From contig VWZP01005850.1 of assembly GCA_013396995.1 (NCBI GenBank), forward strand, positions 125,323-189,322: a stretch of DNA of 64,000 nucleotides, in the 5' to 3' direction. Shown piece by piece: positions 40,305 through 52,500 of this stretch (the first letter of the stretch is position 1; the number at the start of each line of letters is the position of its first letter). The DNA is from Dicaeum eximium (Eukaryota > Chordata > Aves > Passeriformes > Dicaeidae). The notes below the pieces were generated by a model. That model was not told the DNA's origin. It saw only the letters and a list, made by a program, of their open reading frames with translations, and did not search any database. The position numbers were made by a program, and so were the translations under genes.

Positions 40305-40930
40305 GTCTAATCACCCGTTCTGGAAAGAAATTCCTCCTAATGTCCAGTCTGAACCGCCAGCATAGCTTTAGGTGATGTCCTCTCATCCTGCCCCTTGTTC
40401 CCTGAGAGCGGGGCCGGCCCCCACCTGGCTACAAGCTCGTAGAGAGCTACAAGGTCCTCCCTGAGCCTCCATTTCTCTATGATAAACACCCCCAGCTCCC
40501 TCAGCCGCTCCTCCTCAGAACTGTGCTCCAGCCCCTTCCCCGGCTCCATTCCCCTCTCTAGACTGGTCCCAGCACTTCAGTGTTCTTCTGAACTGAGGGG
40601 CCCAGAATTGGCCTCACCACTGCTGAGCACTGGGGGACAATCCTGCCCTGCTGGCAATGGGCACTGTGTCCTGCTGGCCACACCACTGGTGACACAGGCC
40701 ATGTGCCACTGGCCATCCTGGGCACCTGGGCACACCTGGGCTCATGTTCAGCTGCTGTCAAACAGCACCCCAGGGCCCTTTACAGCCCCTTTGCAGCCAC
40801 TCTGTCCCCAGCCTGTAGTGGTAAGTGCAGAACTTGGCACTTCACCTTATTGAATCTCATACAGCTGGCCTCAGTTCATGGATCCAACCTGTCCAGATCC
40901 CTCTGCAGAGCCTTCCTGCCCTCCAGCTAG
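40305..40930 (-). mobile_element. CR1 LINE 3' half (minus), lacking final tail
   Basis: Reverse-oriented CR1 with landmarks AAATTCCTCCTAATGTCCAG, CCCAGCTCCCTCAGCCGCTC, CTGAGGGGCCCAGAATTGGC, CTGTCCCCAGCCTGTAG and GATCCCTCTGCAGAGCCTTC. It covers the end of the reverse-transcriptase frame and the 3' UTR, but the last 100-200 bases and octamer tail are missing at its left edge, next to a CpG-rich block. It is full of frame breaks and not active. Confidence 0.88.
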
Positions 40931-42519
40931 TTCCAGGACTTTCTGCTGGCCTCCAAACCTGGGAGGTGGCTGTGGCCTGCCCAGCTGGGAGCACCCAGGG
41001 GCACAGGTGATGGGTGGGGTAAGATGCAGCTGCTGCTTAGGGTAAACTCACCTCAGCCCCCATGCAACTGGCCCCAGAAAGCTAAGGGGTTGCTCTTTTT
41101 GATTTTACCTGTCATGCTTTGCAAAATGAGTGGCTAATTTTGGTACATAAAGTACATGGAGGATTGGGTAGAATCAGTATTGCATCCATCATATTCAGGT
41201 TAAGCTCAGCATTGTTGGTCAGAAATTTTCCCAACCTGCACCTTAAAACCATCACACAGAAATTATTAATACAGATACACTGGAGTTTTTATGTGCCCTT
41301 TGAGTCCTGGAGCCTTTGAGAGATGCCTCAAAAACTCTGAAACCCAGTGAGATGCTCTGTGGCACCTGGAGGTTCCAAACCAGCTGGGTCTGTGCCAGCC
41401 AGCTGGGACAGCTCTGGTTTGTGCTTAGTGACTGCTCCCAGCAAATGGGGTTGAGGGACACTCTGAGCTCCACTGAAATTCAAGGAACATTGAGTTCACT
41501 GCAATGCAGTGCAGTAGAACTGCAACAGGAGAGAGGGACAAAGACAGGAACTTCTAGGAATACAACCCCAGTTAACTATGGCAGTTGCATTTTGCCACCA
41601 CAAAGAGGAGAGGGAATGCAGGAGCAGAGGCAAAGCCCATTCTCTAAGCTGTTGGAAGCTCAGGAAAGTGTGGAGCTGCTAAGCCTTGCACAGCAAACTT
41701 AGTTCCTTAACTTGTTCTGGTGCAGAGAATTTCAGTACAAGTGGGCTTGGGTGGGTAGGGTTAAGTATACATGATGTGCTGCTTAGCAGAGTAAATCCAT
41801 CACATGGAACTGCTGACTGACAAAACCAGCACAGCCAACATAGCATGCTGTGGAGAAAAGCAGTGCATACTCTGACATTAGCTGGTGGGTTGAAATAGCA
41901 GTTTTGTTTTCATTCCTTCCCCAGTTTAGAGGCTAAAAACTCACCACCCCTCAGCAGTAAAAACAAAATGTGCACAAAGCAGGGATACTGTTTTACAAAA
42001 CATACTGTGCTCCTTTGGACTAGAAGTTTAATTCCCTGCAAACATGCAAGATTGTCTGCCTTTAGGAGGCAGAGCTAGCTGTGGTCATTTAGTGTCCTTG
42101 TCAAAGCAAACTTATTGATTGTACCCAACTGCTCTGAAGCAATTCATAAACAGGAAATACCAATACAGCAACCAGCATTTTTGCCCAGAGCAACATCTGT
42201 ACTCCAAGCAGCTTTGTCTAACACTAAACAGTACAAATCTGTTGATAACACAATATCAAATGGAAAATCTGGATCAGTGTTGCATATATCCAAGATTAAG
42301 CACTTCTGAGTCAAAGCCTTCAACTCCATTAGAAAGAAATAGGTCTTAATTCTAATCTTGGTAGTGATGTTAGTGTCAAGTTACTTTGCTGCTTTCACAG
42401 ACCTTACATCACGCTTATTAAATGGTAACTGAGATGCCCAAGGTATGACAGCCTGAGCTGTCTACACTCCAACTAAATGAGAACTGTTGAATAAAGGCTA
42501 GTAAACAAGTCAAGACAAA
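40931..42519. other. Non-coding stretch between CR1 and PLEKHB2 end
   Basis: No repeat or gene recognised. The 128-codon plus-strand frame at 41316-41702 has no known relatives that I can name. This may be where PLEKHB2 transcription ends. Confidence 0.5.
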
Positions 42520-45500
42520 ATACTTACACGAAATATGAATTTTATTGCTATGGTTATTTTGCTATAAATTAACAATGAGAATGAGGACATACAGTAAAAG
42601 CTGCAGTAAAGACAAGGAGTGCACAAGAACATAAAGGTTCTGGAGGGGAAACTTGTTGCATGCTACCCTCCATGACTTACAGAGTCTTTTGCTTAGGAGG
42701 AAAAGCACAAACACATCTGAGGAACATGGGTGTGAACCTTCTCCTCTACTCCACTTGCACAGCTGTTTCCATCACCTACTGAATCTTCACTGAAGAACAA
42801 ACCAAAGTAAGCCAGTGTTGGATGACACAGGCTAGCTCCATCGAGACACTGCTTGGAATGTGCTTCAGCACTGGGGAAGATGTGGCTTTGCTGGAAGTCA
42901 GTGCAGTCTTCTGTACAGAAACACTGCCCACCCCCTCCTCCCTGGTCCATGAGCCTTTAGCCGCTCACTAGAAGAGACTGGCTCTCCCTCAAATTCATGC
43001 AAAAGGAGCCAACAGCTATGTTTTCACATGTAACTAAGAATATGGGAGGGAGCCCTGGTTGTCCTCTTTGATGTGGTCAGACTTATCAGAGGGTTGAGCA
43101 TTCCCACCCCACTCTCAGGAAGCCTGGCTCTGTCCAGCTGTCCATAACTGTGTGCCCAAAAATAACAAGCCCCAGATGAACATGTGGACTCATGACCTCC
43201 TCAATTCTGGCACTGCCATACAACAGATTTATCCTTACCTGGCAGTGTACACTGCACAAAAACAGCGGCACTGTGGTACCTGTGAACCTCCCATTGCTTT
43301 AGAGGGCTTAAGTATTGGGCCCAAAGCAGGAATGTGTGTTTGAGTACTATGCAAATATAACTGGAATTATAGTCATGAATAGCACTATTCAGAAACAAAC
43401 TATCATTTCAATCTGCTTTGAAAATTATCTTGCCATGCCTGCTGCCTCTTCCCATCCCTATGGTCTCACTGGTCTGCAGAACCTGGCATGGCAGTCCCTC
43501 CAAGCCCCAAATCCCATCTCCTTCAGCTCACAGCAGCATCCACACCAACTGCAGAAAGATGAAGTGGGCCGAGATAGGATATTGAGTCACAACTGTGCAT
43601 CCAGACAGACATTACTGTGGATCTGACCAAAGCTCTGCTCTGCTCCTGAGCAACAGGAGACACGGGCACGTCTTAAGGAAGCAAGGCTGAGCTTCAACAA
43701 CCAGGCACCTCAGGTGGCAATCCCCCTGCTACTGCTTTGTGCACCAGGATGTTGTGTCTCTGCAGTGAGATCAGAAAGGCTACAGGCACCTGCAGGGAGA
43801 GAACTGTGCTCTTGATGCCATGCTCTAGCGCAGTTTGTACACTTGCTTTCTGGCTTCTAAATGCCTGTGCTTCTCAGATAGAAAATAGTTCATGATTTTT
43901 GTATAAAAGCAGCCTATTGTTTCCAAGCCAAAACTACTATCTTTGGCTTCAATTTGTAGTGTGTTTTTCCCTTGAGAAGTGTAAGGTTATTTTCCTAATG
44001 AAGAATTACTTCAATTTGAACTTTTAAAAAGATAATTTCTTTTGAATTTCAACCCAGGAATGTTTTGCAATCAACAATCTTTATTTTTATATACTTCACT
44101 TGAAGAAACCAGGGACCTAGACAGAGTTATCTCCTGAAAACACAAAATACATGTTCCCCTGCTGTGACTAACAGTTCTTCTGAAAAAAAAAAAGCCCAAA
44201 CCAAAACAAAAAACCCAGCTGATTCACTTTTTGTTATCCTTTCCCAATCATTAGGAAATTCAAAAGAATCATATGATGCCCAATTGTTTTATTCTCCCCT
44301 GCTCCTTACAAGTTAAGAATCACAGAGGAAGAAGAGGAGATGGAGGAATTCTGCAGAAGTCACTATTGCAAAGCACAAACCAAAGAGCAGCACAGACCTG
44401 TAATCAAATTCACATCTTAAAGGGCTTTTTAAAAGGGTAGATGTGTTTGTTCATTTACATTCCACCCCTTTCTGACCTCAAGATCTCTAAGAGAGCTTCA
44501 GTATGTACTGCAATTTCTTTTGGTTTGGACTAGCAATAGGACACTTTCACTTTAGTCCTCTTTTGCACTTCCAGAATGTCCTTTCAGTACATCTGACTGG
44601 CAGAACACGTGCAGCTTGTGTTAACCTGTGAAAGGACACGCATGCACATTGGTGTACAGCTCAGAGCCAGCCTCCTGGAAGCAGTTTACCTTCTCTGCAT
44701 TAGGCCACTCTTAGTAATAAAGCAGCCACAATTACATCTGTCTGTTTACTTCCAGTGATTCCACTTGGTTGAGTTAGCCCTAAGGCTCATGAAAGCCTAG
44801 TGCTTCCCCTGGCTGCTACCCAAACTCTTGTCCAGGACCTCTACTGCTTACATAACTACGACAGAGCCAAGAGTTTTAGGATGAAATGGAGAAGATTGGG
44901 ACTTCAGCTAAATTTATATGGGTGCAAGTTCTCATCTATTTTCATCTTTCCTGACATGAAACCCTGTGAACTATAAGGAAATTAACCTTCTTCTAAATGG
45001 AAGCATAAGTATATTTAACATTAAAACCGTATGCGAATACAGGAAGCTAAAAGTGGAAGTATAAAAATAAGTCCTCTTACTATTAGAACTGAACTTAGGC
45101 ACCCTGCCTCATTTACCTGAACAAGAAGGCCCTTTCATTTCTTCAGAGCCTTCTTTACCTGCCAAGCACAGCTCAGCATGGATTAGAACATGCCATGTAA
45201 CACACAAAACAGCAGCACTCCAGGGGACAGTCCACAGCACACTGTGGAGAGAAACCACGCATACAAGCAAAGCCAGACAGGTTCCTTGGAGTGTTTTTCT
45301 CAACAAATCATGGAGGGAAGAGGAGACCTGCTGAATGGGAAGGGGAAATGTGCATACAACAGACCCAGGCTCAGCTGTGCTCAGAATTATTTGCAAATAA
45401 GGAACCTGGTTCAGAAAACCTTGGTGGCTAAGAGGCAGGCATCTTATTCTAGCCCTGGCAAGGCAGCTGATATCAAAGTGCCTGTGTGCAAGGTCTACTT

Positions 45501-46440
45501 GTGTTGCTTGTCTCTCCTCTTCTGACTGTTCCTGCCTGCAGAGGGGCTGGCAGGCCCATCAGAGTGAGGGTTGTTCAAGTTTGTTCTCCTCCTGCAGCCT
45601 CTGCAGAGCCATGGCAGTAATGAGCAGAGACCCTGGACCATGGCTGGTTCCTAACAATGCAGCTGGTGCAGTGTCTGAGGCTGCTGTTCTGCAGACACCT
45701 GCAAAGCTTAAGATCCAGTACTTCCATCTGACCAGAGAATTCATCCAGGACAAAGAGGGAGCTAGAACAATAAACACTGCTCTTTCTTGCCAGTGGTCAT
45801 TCACATTTCTGGGAGAATAAAAGAATTGAGGAGTGCTGCTGCTTCTTAGTGGTTTGCTCATACATTCTCAGAGACAACTTTACCTGGATGGTGTGAGAGG
45901 CAAGTACAGGGCTCCACCTAAGAAAACACTACCATCTGCAGTCAAGTCTGAAAACAAAAAAATCCCTCAAGCATGGCAGACTGTCTAATGCCAAGGAATA
46001 TCTGCTGAGCTCTTTGTTTTTCCAGGGAATGTTTAAAACACAGTAGTATGTGTATACTAATGCAGGACTTCTATTAACCTCTTATTTGAACTAGATCTTA
46101 GACCCCTCCCCCCCCCAAAAAAAATCTTTTTTCCTATGGTGTTTACAATAACAATCTGTTCATAAAGCAGGTTACTGCTACCATGTGACACTGGTGCTCA
46201 TATTGATCCTTATGATTCTGAACATCAGACCAGAATTCAAGAGCAGCACATGCCATTTCCAACCATTTAACTAAATAATGCCTTTAAACTCTCATTAAGA
46301 CAGTTAAGAATCAGTTATTAAGATGTCACTACTGAAAAATAACTATCGCATTTTTCAAAGTTTAACAGTAAACAACATTGCCAATATATTATTGCACACA
46401 ATAAAGGGGATTGGAACTACAGAGATAAGGAAAGGGTAAT
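42520..46440 (-). other. PLEKHB2: Probable 3' UTR of PLEKHB2 (about 3.9 kb)
   Basis: Sequence after the stop codon is AT-rich and I see no large transposon in it. Minus-strand AATAAA signals occur at 44293-44288, 44085-44080 and 42546-42541. The last is followed on the minus strand by a GT- and T-rich stretch (TTTTGTCTTGACTTGTTT), as expected of a cleavage site. The true end could be at any of these sites, or more than one may be used. Short open frames inside this stretch have no support as genes. Confidence 0.45.
42541..42546 (-). terminator. Candidate distal poly(A) signal of PLEKHB2
   Basis: The plus strand reads TTTATT, which is AATAAA on the minus strand. Its downstream side carries a GT/T-rich element within about 40 bases. 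It is chosen as the likely distal site; alternatives are at 44080-44085 and 44288-44293. Confidence 0.4.
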
Positions 46441-46577
46441 CTAGAAGACCCAAAATAGTGATCCCAAAGCCATTCCAGTTGCTGCTCCAGCCAGCATGCC
46501 CAGTGCAAGATCTCCATCGCTGTCACGGTAACGCTCTCGAATGATGACGTGGTTTGCAGGGGGCTGGCCATAAGGTC
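46441..46577 (-). CDS. PLEKHB2: PLEKHB2 exon 8 coding part: membrane anchor and stop
   Basis: The acceptor TTTCCTAG ends at 46578 and the TAG stop is at 46443-46441. It encodes GPYGQPPANHVIIRERYRD and then the hydrophobic tail LALGMLAGAATGMALG plus SLFWVF. There is no charged residue after Asp202, as expected for a C-terminal membrane anchor. This exon is the best single proof of PLEKHB2 identity. Confidence 0.96.
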
Positions 46578-49500
46578 CTAGGAAATAACAGGTTGTTGGG
46601 AGGAGGGCAAAAGAAATGTGTATCTTAATATCATACACTGCAATTTCAAAACAGGCTATTCTTTCACCTTCCTCCTTCAAATGAATATGAATATTTTGTC
46701 AGCTGCACAGGTAGAATACATTTCTGCTTTGGATTCAGCCTCCGCATTAATTAAATCCAAGGGCAATCCTAGCAACACTCCTAGCCTTGTAACAGCTTAA
46801 TATCCGTGAGGAAAACTCATCACAAATGTAAAAGTGAACATTATTCTGCAAAGAACTTATGAATTACTTGTATTTACTTTGTGGATTTAATGTAAGAAAT
46901 GGGTCTAAAAATTGATTCAGCCTTGAAGTTAAGGCAAGTTGTTTAGTTCTTCCCTCTTACCCCCTCCCCCGGAAAAAATCTTTGGCAGATCTCAAGCCAG
47001 TTATTTGTCTGAAACCATGCATCAGTTATTTTACTCATTTACATTTACTGCCTACTGCAATTCAGCCTTCACATCCTGGGGTAGTGACTGCTGCTACATT
47101 TCTGTTCAGATGAAAACTGGCCAGTAGTAAGAAATTAACCTCAGACTCAAGAAGCCACCGACTGACCCTTGCTCTGTAACAGACAAGCTTCACCTGTCAT
47201 GTTTTCTGATTAGCTGCAAAGCAAACATAACACTACTGGTTTCTCTTCCAGACATTTCAGGGAGATTAAATATTCCTGAAAATCCCACAATGGTGTTTTG
47301 TAACAGATTCTTAAGTAATCCAGCTAAATACAAGCAGGAAAGGCTTTCACTGACTCTCAGCAATGCACGACTCTCCCCCCTGAGAAGGATGATGTCACTG
47401 CAGAGAAGGAGCAATGCAGCTGAAAGTACAGGGATTAAGTGAGATGCTGTGGTGAATCTGAACCCTCAGGTTTAGTTGCAGTGACCCTGGTGAAGGAAAA
47501 CACTGAGCCTTGGTTACTATGCCCAGCCAGTAACCAGTATGTTAACACACTGGACTTGCAAACTGCTCAGGGGAGTTACTGTTTGATGCTGCATTGCTAT
47601 CATATGGGTTTGGCTTTATTTCCAAGGCCTGCTGGAAGTTTTTAAAAACAGTTCTTGGATTTTTAAAAACCTACTGCTTTTCAGAACCAACAGAACACAC
47701 GTTCCTCTGTGTTTGAATATATATCATCTGTATCTTAGGACTTCAGTAACTTAGATGAAGAAAAACTTTAAAAGCTTTAAAGGCTGATGCACCTCCCTTA
47801 TAACAAAAAATGGAAAAGGCAAATGAAATAACCTGAAAAATGTCAAATGGAAAACAAACTCTCCCTCAAAACTGAAATAAAAAATTCTCAGTAGAGATTC
47901 TTGTTTGCAGTCAGATCATAGTTTTCTCATTTTTATTACCGTACAATTCTAAAGGCTCAGTTCTGTAGGACTGAGGCTTTATGCAAAACTAACCCTAAAT
48001 TAAGGTGACTGTGATTAAAAGCACACCCTACAATTTTACTCCTTGGTTCCTGTTTTTGAGATTGAAAGCTATACAAAGCTCAACAGAACAACAGAAGACT
48101 TCATATGGCTGAAATGCTGCCTTACAGCAATTCCAGCACATGGGGAAGGAACCAGCTACAACCTTGTTCTGGGAGTGGATTTACCTTTGAAACTTGCATT
48201 TAAATAATTAAACTAGGTATAAGAGCAGCAGATAAATGAAAAGCTCTATCAATGCCCAATATGGAGTACTGAATTAGAAAATCACATCTTCTTCTGGCTC
48301 TTGTACCTTTCATGATACAGAAAAAGAAACATGCTGTAGTTAGGAGTTCTGTATGCCTCAAAAGGAGTTTATAAAGCAATGTAACTATGCTGAGATCACT
48401 CTGGGAAGGTTAAATCCCTTAATACCTATTTCACTGCACTCCCTTTATTGTGAAAGGGTGAGTGGACTGGGCTCCAGTTACAGGTCAGATTTCTTTCTTT
48501 GTGTGCAGGAGTGGTGGCTGGTAAAGGATGGTGACTCGTAGAGCTAAAGCCAGAAAGACTGACTCAAATAGTTTTTGTGGGAAGGTGGAGGATGTGGCTG
48601 ATTACCTTGGTATGGATACTGATAGGGAAGAGCATAAGCTTGTCCATTGGAGGCATAGAAGATCTGAGGGCCCACCGGGGGATACGCACCATGGTACTGA
48701 TCGTAGCTGTAGCCATAAACCTGGTGAAATTAAAAAGGTCTGTTACACAAGCACACTTTGCTATCAATCCAATCAGACACACTGTTCAATTTGCCTTCAT
48801 TTGTAGTTAAAAGTTTCACTAGAGTATCAAGGCTGTCCTACTATAGCAAATCTACTCCCTGGAATGGATTCAGAACAGCTGCTTGAAAAAAAAGGCACTC
48901 CTAAGCAGCATTTACTCTCTTCCTTTCCTGGATAGGCAACAGCAAGAGGCAGGCCTGGATCATCAGGCAGAAGCACAGCAGCCCTGCCAGCTTCTCCTCT
49001 CTGCCCTCATGCCAACAACAGCTCTCTGGGGAGCTCAGAAGTGCCAGGAAGGCAGCAGCCAATCCCAAAAAACTCCAACCAACACTCCAAGAGGGTACGC
49101 TGCAAGCAAATGTCAAATTAAAGACAAATGCTCTAGAGCTGTATGTATTAGAAGTAATTTACTTCTCCAAAAGAGAAGGCTGCACAGAGGAAGCTTCCAG
49201 CAACACAACTCATTCTTAACAAGAGTAGGAGGTTGGAGCAGATAGTGCAACAAGCAATAGTGCTCCAAATAATAATTTTTGATAGTGTGCACATCACTAA
49301 GCACATCCAGAAATCCCCAACATATCCTGGTTTGGTCCCAAAGCTGCTCCTTCACTGCAAAGAACTGTATATCCAGGAGCTAGGTATTTTGTTGCTGTGA
49401 CATCTTGGTACAACAAAATCCTTATGTGTTAAAAGTGGTGGCTCCAGTCACCACACCCTATTTCTAAAATTCCTGATCTTACATCTTTCTAGTGCTTGCA

Positions 49501-52500
49501 CAACGTGAAATTGTAGTTACACCTCCTTATGTTAGAAGCTGCACGACCAATGTATTTGAAGATCAGCCAAATAAAATTCAGCCTTGTCTCTCAGAAGCTT
49601 TATTTTTCAAGCTCACTGAGCAGCCACCCCTTTATACACCTCCCAGTCAAATGTGCCTCATCCCATTCAAAGGAAATCCATCTCAAATAAGAGCACCAAT
49701 AGATTGATAGTGCCTTACTCTCTGCTGCTGTAAAAGCTTTAAAGCTGGGTATAAGAGTACAATGCAGGGCTTTGTGAGTGCTTGAAGGAGGCTGCTCCTG
49801 CTGCCTCACTCATGTTAATGATTCCTGACTGCAACTCTTACCTCAGGTGATGGTGTGGCATAAGCTGTGTAGGGAGGAGGGGCCGAGGAAATGGCTGTCT
49901 CATCATACATCACATCAGATCCCACATAGCCCTAAACACCATGGATAGAGAGCAGTTATCACCTGTTCCTACAGACAGACAGTTAAGAGCACTCAAAGGA
50001 TTAAAACTTAATGATCCCAAAGAAAAAGTAACCTTTAGCCACACTTCGTGTTAAGAAAGCAGTGAGTACCTTGTAAAGGCTGCAAGAAGAAAGTACCTGA
50101 GACCAGACCTGGGACAATACAAATTCCTGATCAGCCACAGAAAGGAGCCATAAAATTTTTCCCTCTGTGTGTGCACCACAGATATGCGTATGTGTACATG
50201 GCTCCTTCCAGCATTCCAGAGGCTCAGATTTAGAAATTGCCCTCCTGTTCATTTTCTGTCTCAAATAAAGAAATCTTCACAACTAAGCTGGCTGTTTCCT
50301 GGCACCCTAGAGTGGTATCACCAAGTTCTGCAGAAGCAGGTAAAGGAAACAAATGCAGTAGCCAAAACTGACACCTGAGGCAGAGGTGGTAACACTTGAG
50401 TCCATTTAGAATAAGTTCTCAAAGACAATTAAGATTTCTTACACTATCCTTTTATTCTTGCCCCTAATATCCAAAGTCTGCAGTGATGCTCTTATTCCCT
50501 TTTCCAAGGCAAATGCCAGCTCCCATTCTTTAATTCACAAAGGAACATTTTAATTAATGAACAGCAAATATTGTATTATCTTTTGGACTGATGAAATCAT
50601 GGCATTTGAAGATGTAATATGGTTATATCCCAAGTCAAACTCATGGTGAAGATTCTAAAGATTGCTTGAAACACTGTTAAAATACTATATGAAGTGGTAT
50701 TTCCATCACCTGAGAAATCTGCTCACATCTCAGCAGTAAATGTGTTGTGCCCTGCCACAGGGATCCCTGTTTATGCAATGCACAAGCCTGCAAACACCTG
50801 TAAATTGTACAGCTCTCAAAGCTAAGGTGATCACCCTGCTATTCCAGTCAAGTTAGGAGGCACTGCTGGATGCTTGGAATTTTTGAAAAGTGTATCACAC
50901 ACCTACAGGCTCAAATCCACTTACCCAGTTAGTCCAAGTCCTCGTTGGACACCTTTAATAGCTTTGGAAAATGTTAATTTATGTACCTACTTGTGTAGAG
51001 GGCTACCAGCTCTACTTTGAGTAGCAGGGGTCTGCCTTGGCTGACCAAGGTCAGCACTGCCACGTCCTGAGCCATCTATCAAGGCTGGCAGCAGTGTCAG
51101 AGGCATGAAACCAGCAGTTCCCATTTGCTGAAACCAGGAGTCACCCTCTCACACATAGGCGAGATAAAGCCACTAAAACTAGAGCAGACAGACCAAGAGT
51201 GTTGTGTCCTCTGCATGAGGACAAATCCTTCACTTTTCCTTTAAGTCCACAGGCAGTGTAGCATGGCTGCAGTCAGAGGCAATCGTGTCTGGGGTAGTTT
51301 TGCCATGACAAGTGTTTGCTTTGGGTATCTACAAATCTAAGTTATACCATCTGACAGATGCCCCAGTACAGTGGCAATGTTAATGTAACCCATCAGAAAC
51401 TGAGATAAGCTTCTACAAAACACAGCATTTCCCTTGAAACAGAAACAGCTCGGGTTGGTTCAGCCTAATCATCCAAGGAAAGCTAGTGCTGCAGAGTACT
51501 CTGAAGGGCAATCTAAAGGAAGAACAAATTAGCAATACCCACAAGTGGATGGATGTGACTGCCCAAAGATATACTTCTCCAGAAGGCTCACAAAGATTCC
51601 TGATTCTCTCCACAGCTAGCATGGCAATGCAGAGGTAATATACTGCTCCTCAGCACGCCTGCACTCCCCTCCAAGCATCTCACTCTTCCCCATGTCTCTG
51701 CCAAGAAGCATCCCACAGTGGGAAGGATCTACATTAACAAACAGCTGCTGTGTAGTAAGCTTCCTTTAGCACTGCACCCACCTGGCAGGCAACAAACACT
51801 AGGAGTGAAAAGTTCATTTTTCCTGGTTGCAGAAGATTTGCTTGTTGCCCACAGCCTCAGTGCCCACAGGCCAGCTTTCTAAACATTGACTTCCACCCAG
51901 AGAAATCATTTTCCACACACCATATATCTGGCTAGACTTGGCTACAAGGATGTGTTTGTGATGCAGAGAATCATTCTTCTCCCCACCCATAAGCTTTACT
52001 GTCATGCTCATGACCCTGTTTTTCTCTAGCAGAGAAGGATGGAACATGATTTCAGAACTAAACTGCTGGACCACACATAACACTGATGTGCTGCTTCTCT
52101 ATCAGTATAAAGTCTAGGCAGGACACTCACTGTGTTTGTTCTGGCATCCTGGAGAGCAATTTTCCATGCCCTGCAAAAAAAAAAAACCCACTGGTTAGTG
52201 GAACACTGATAAAAATGAATGCCACCTTTTTCTTTCAGGTCAATGAAAGAACCTAGCAACTAGAGACACTGCAGGAGCAGAGTTTAAGATACTGCATGTG
52301 TCAAAGCCTAATGAGACTCTCAAGTGAATACACAAAAGTGTTACACCAAGACTAAGGAATAATTACTTTCTTTGCAGAACTGAGAAAGAAGGAGGAGGAA
52401 CAAGAGGAGAAATGGATGCAGTTTTGGAGGTCCTCACTGCCAGCACAACAGGTAGGAAATACGCAGTCATGCTGAGGATGAGGTGATAGGAAGAGATCCA

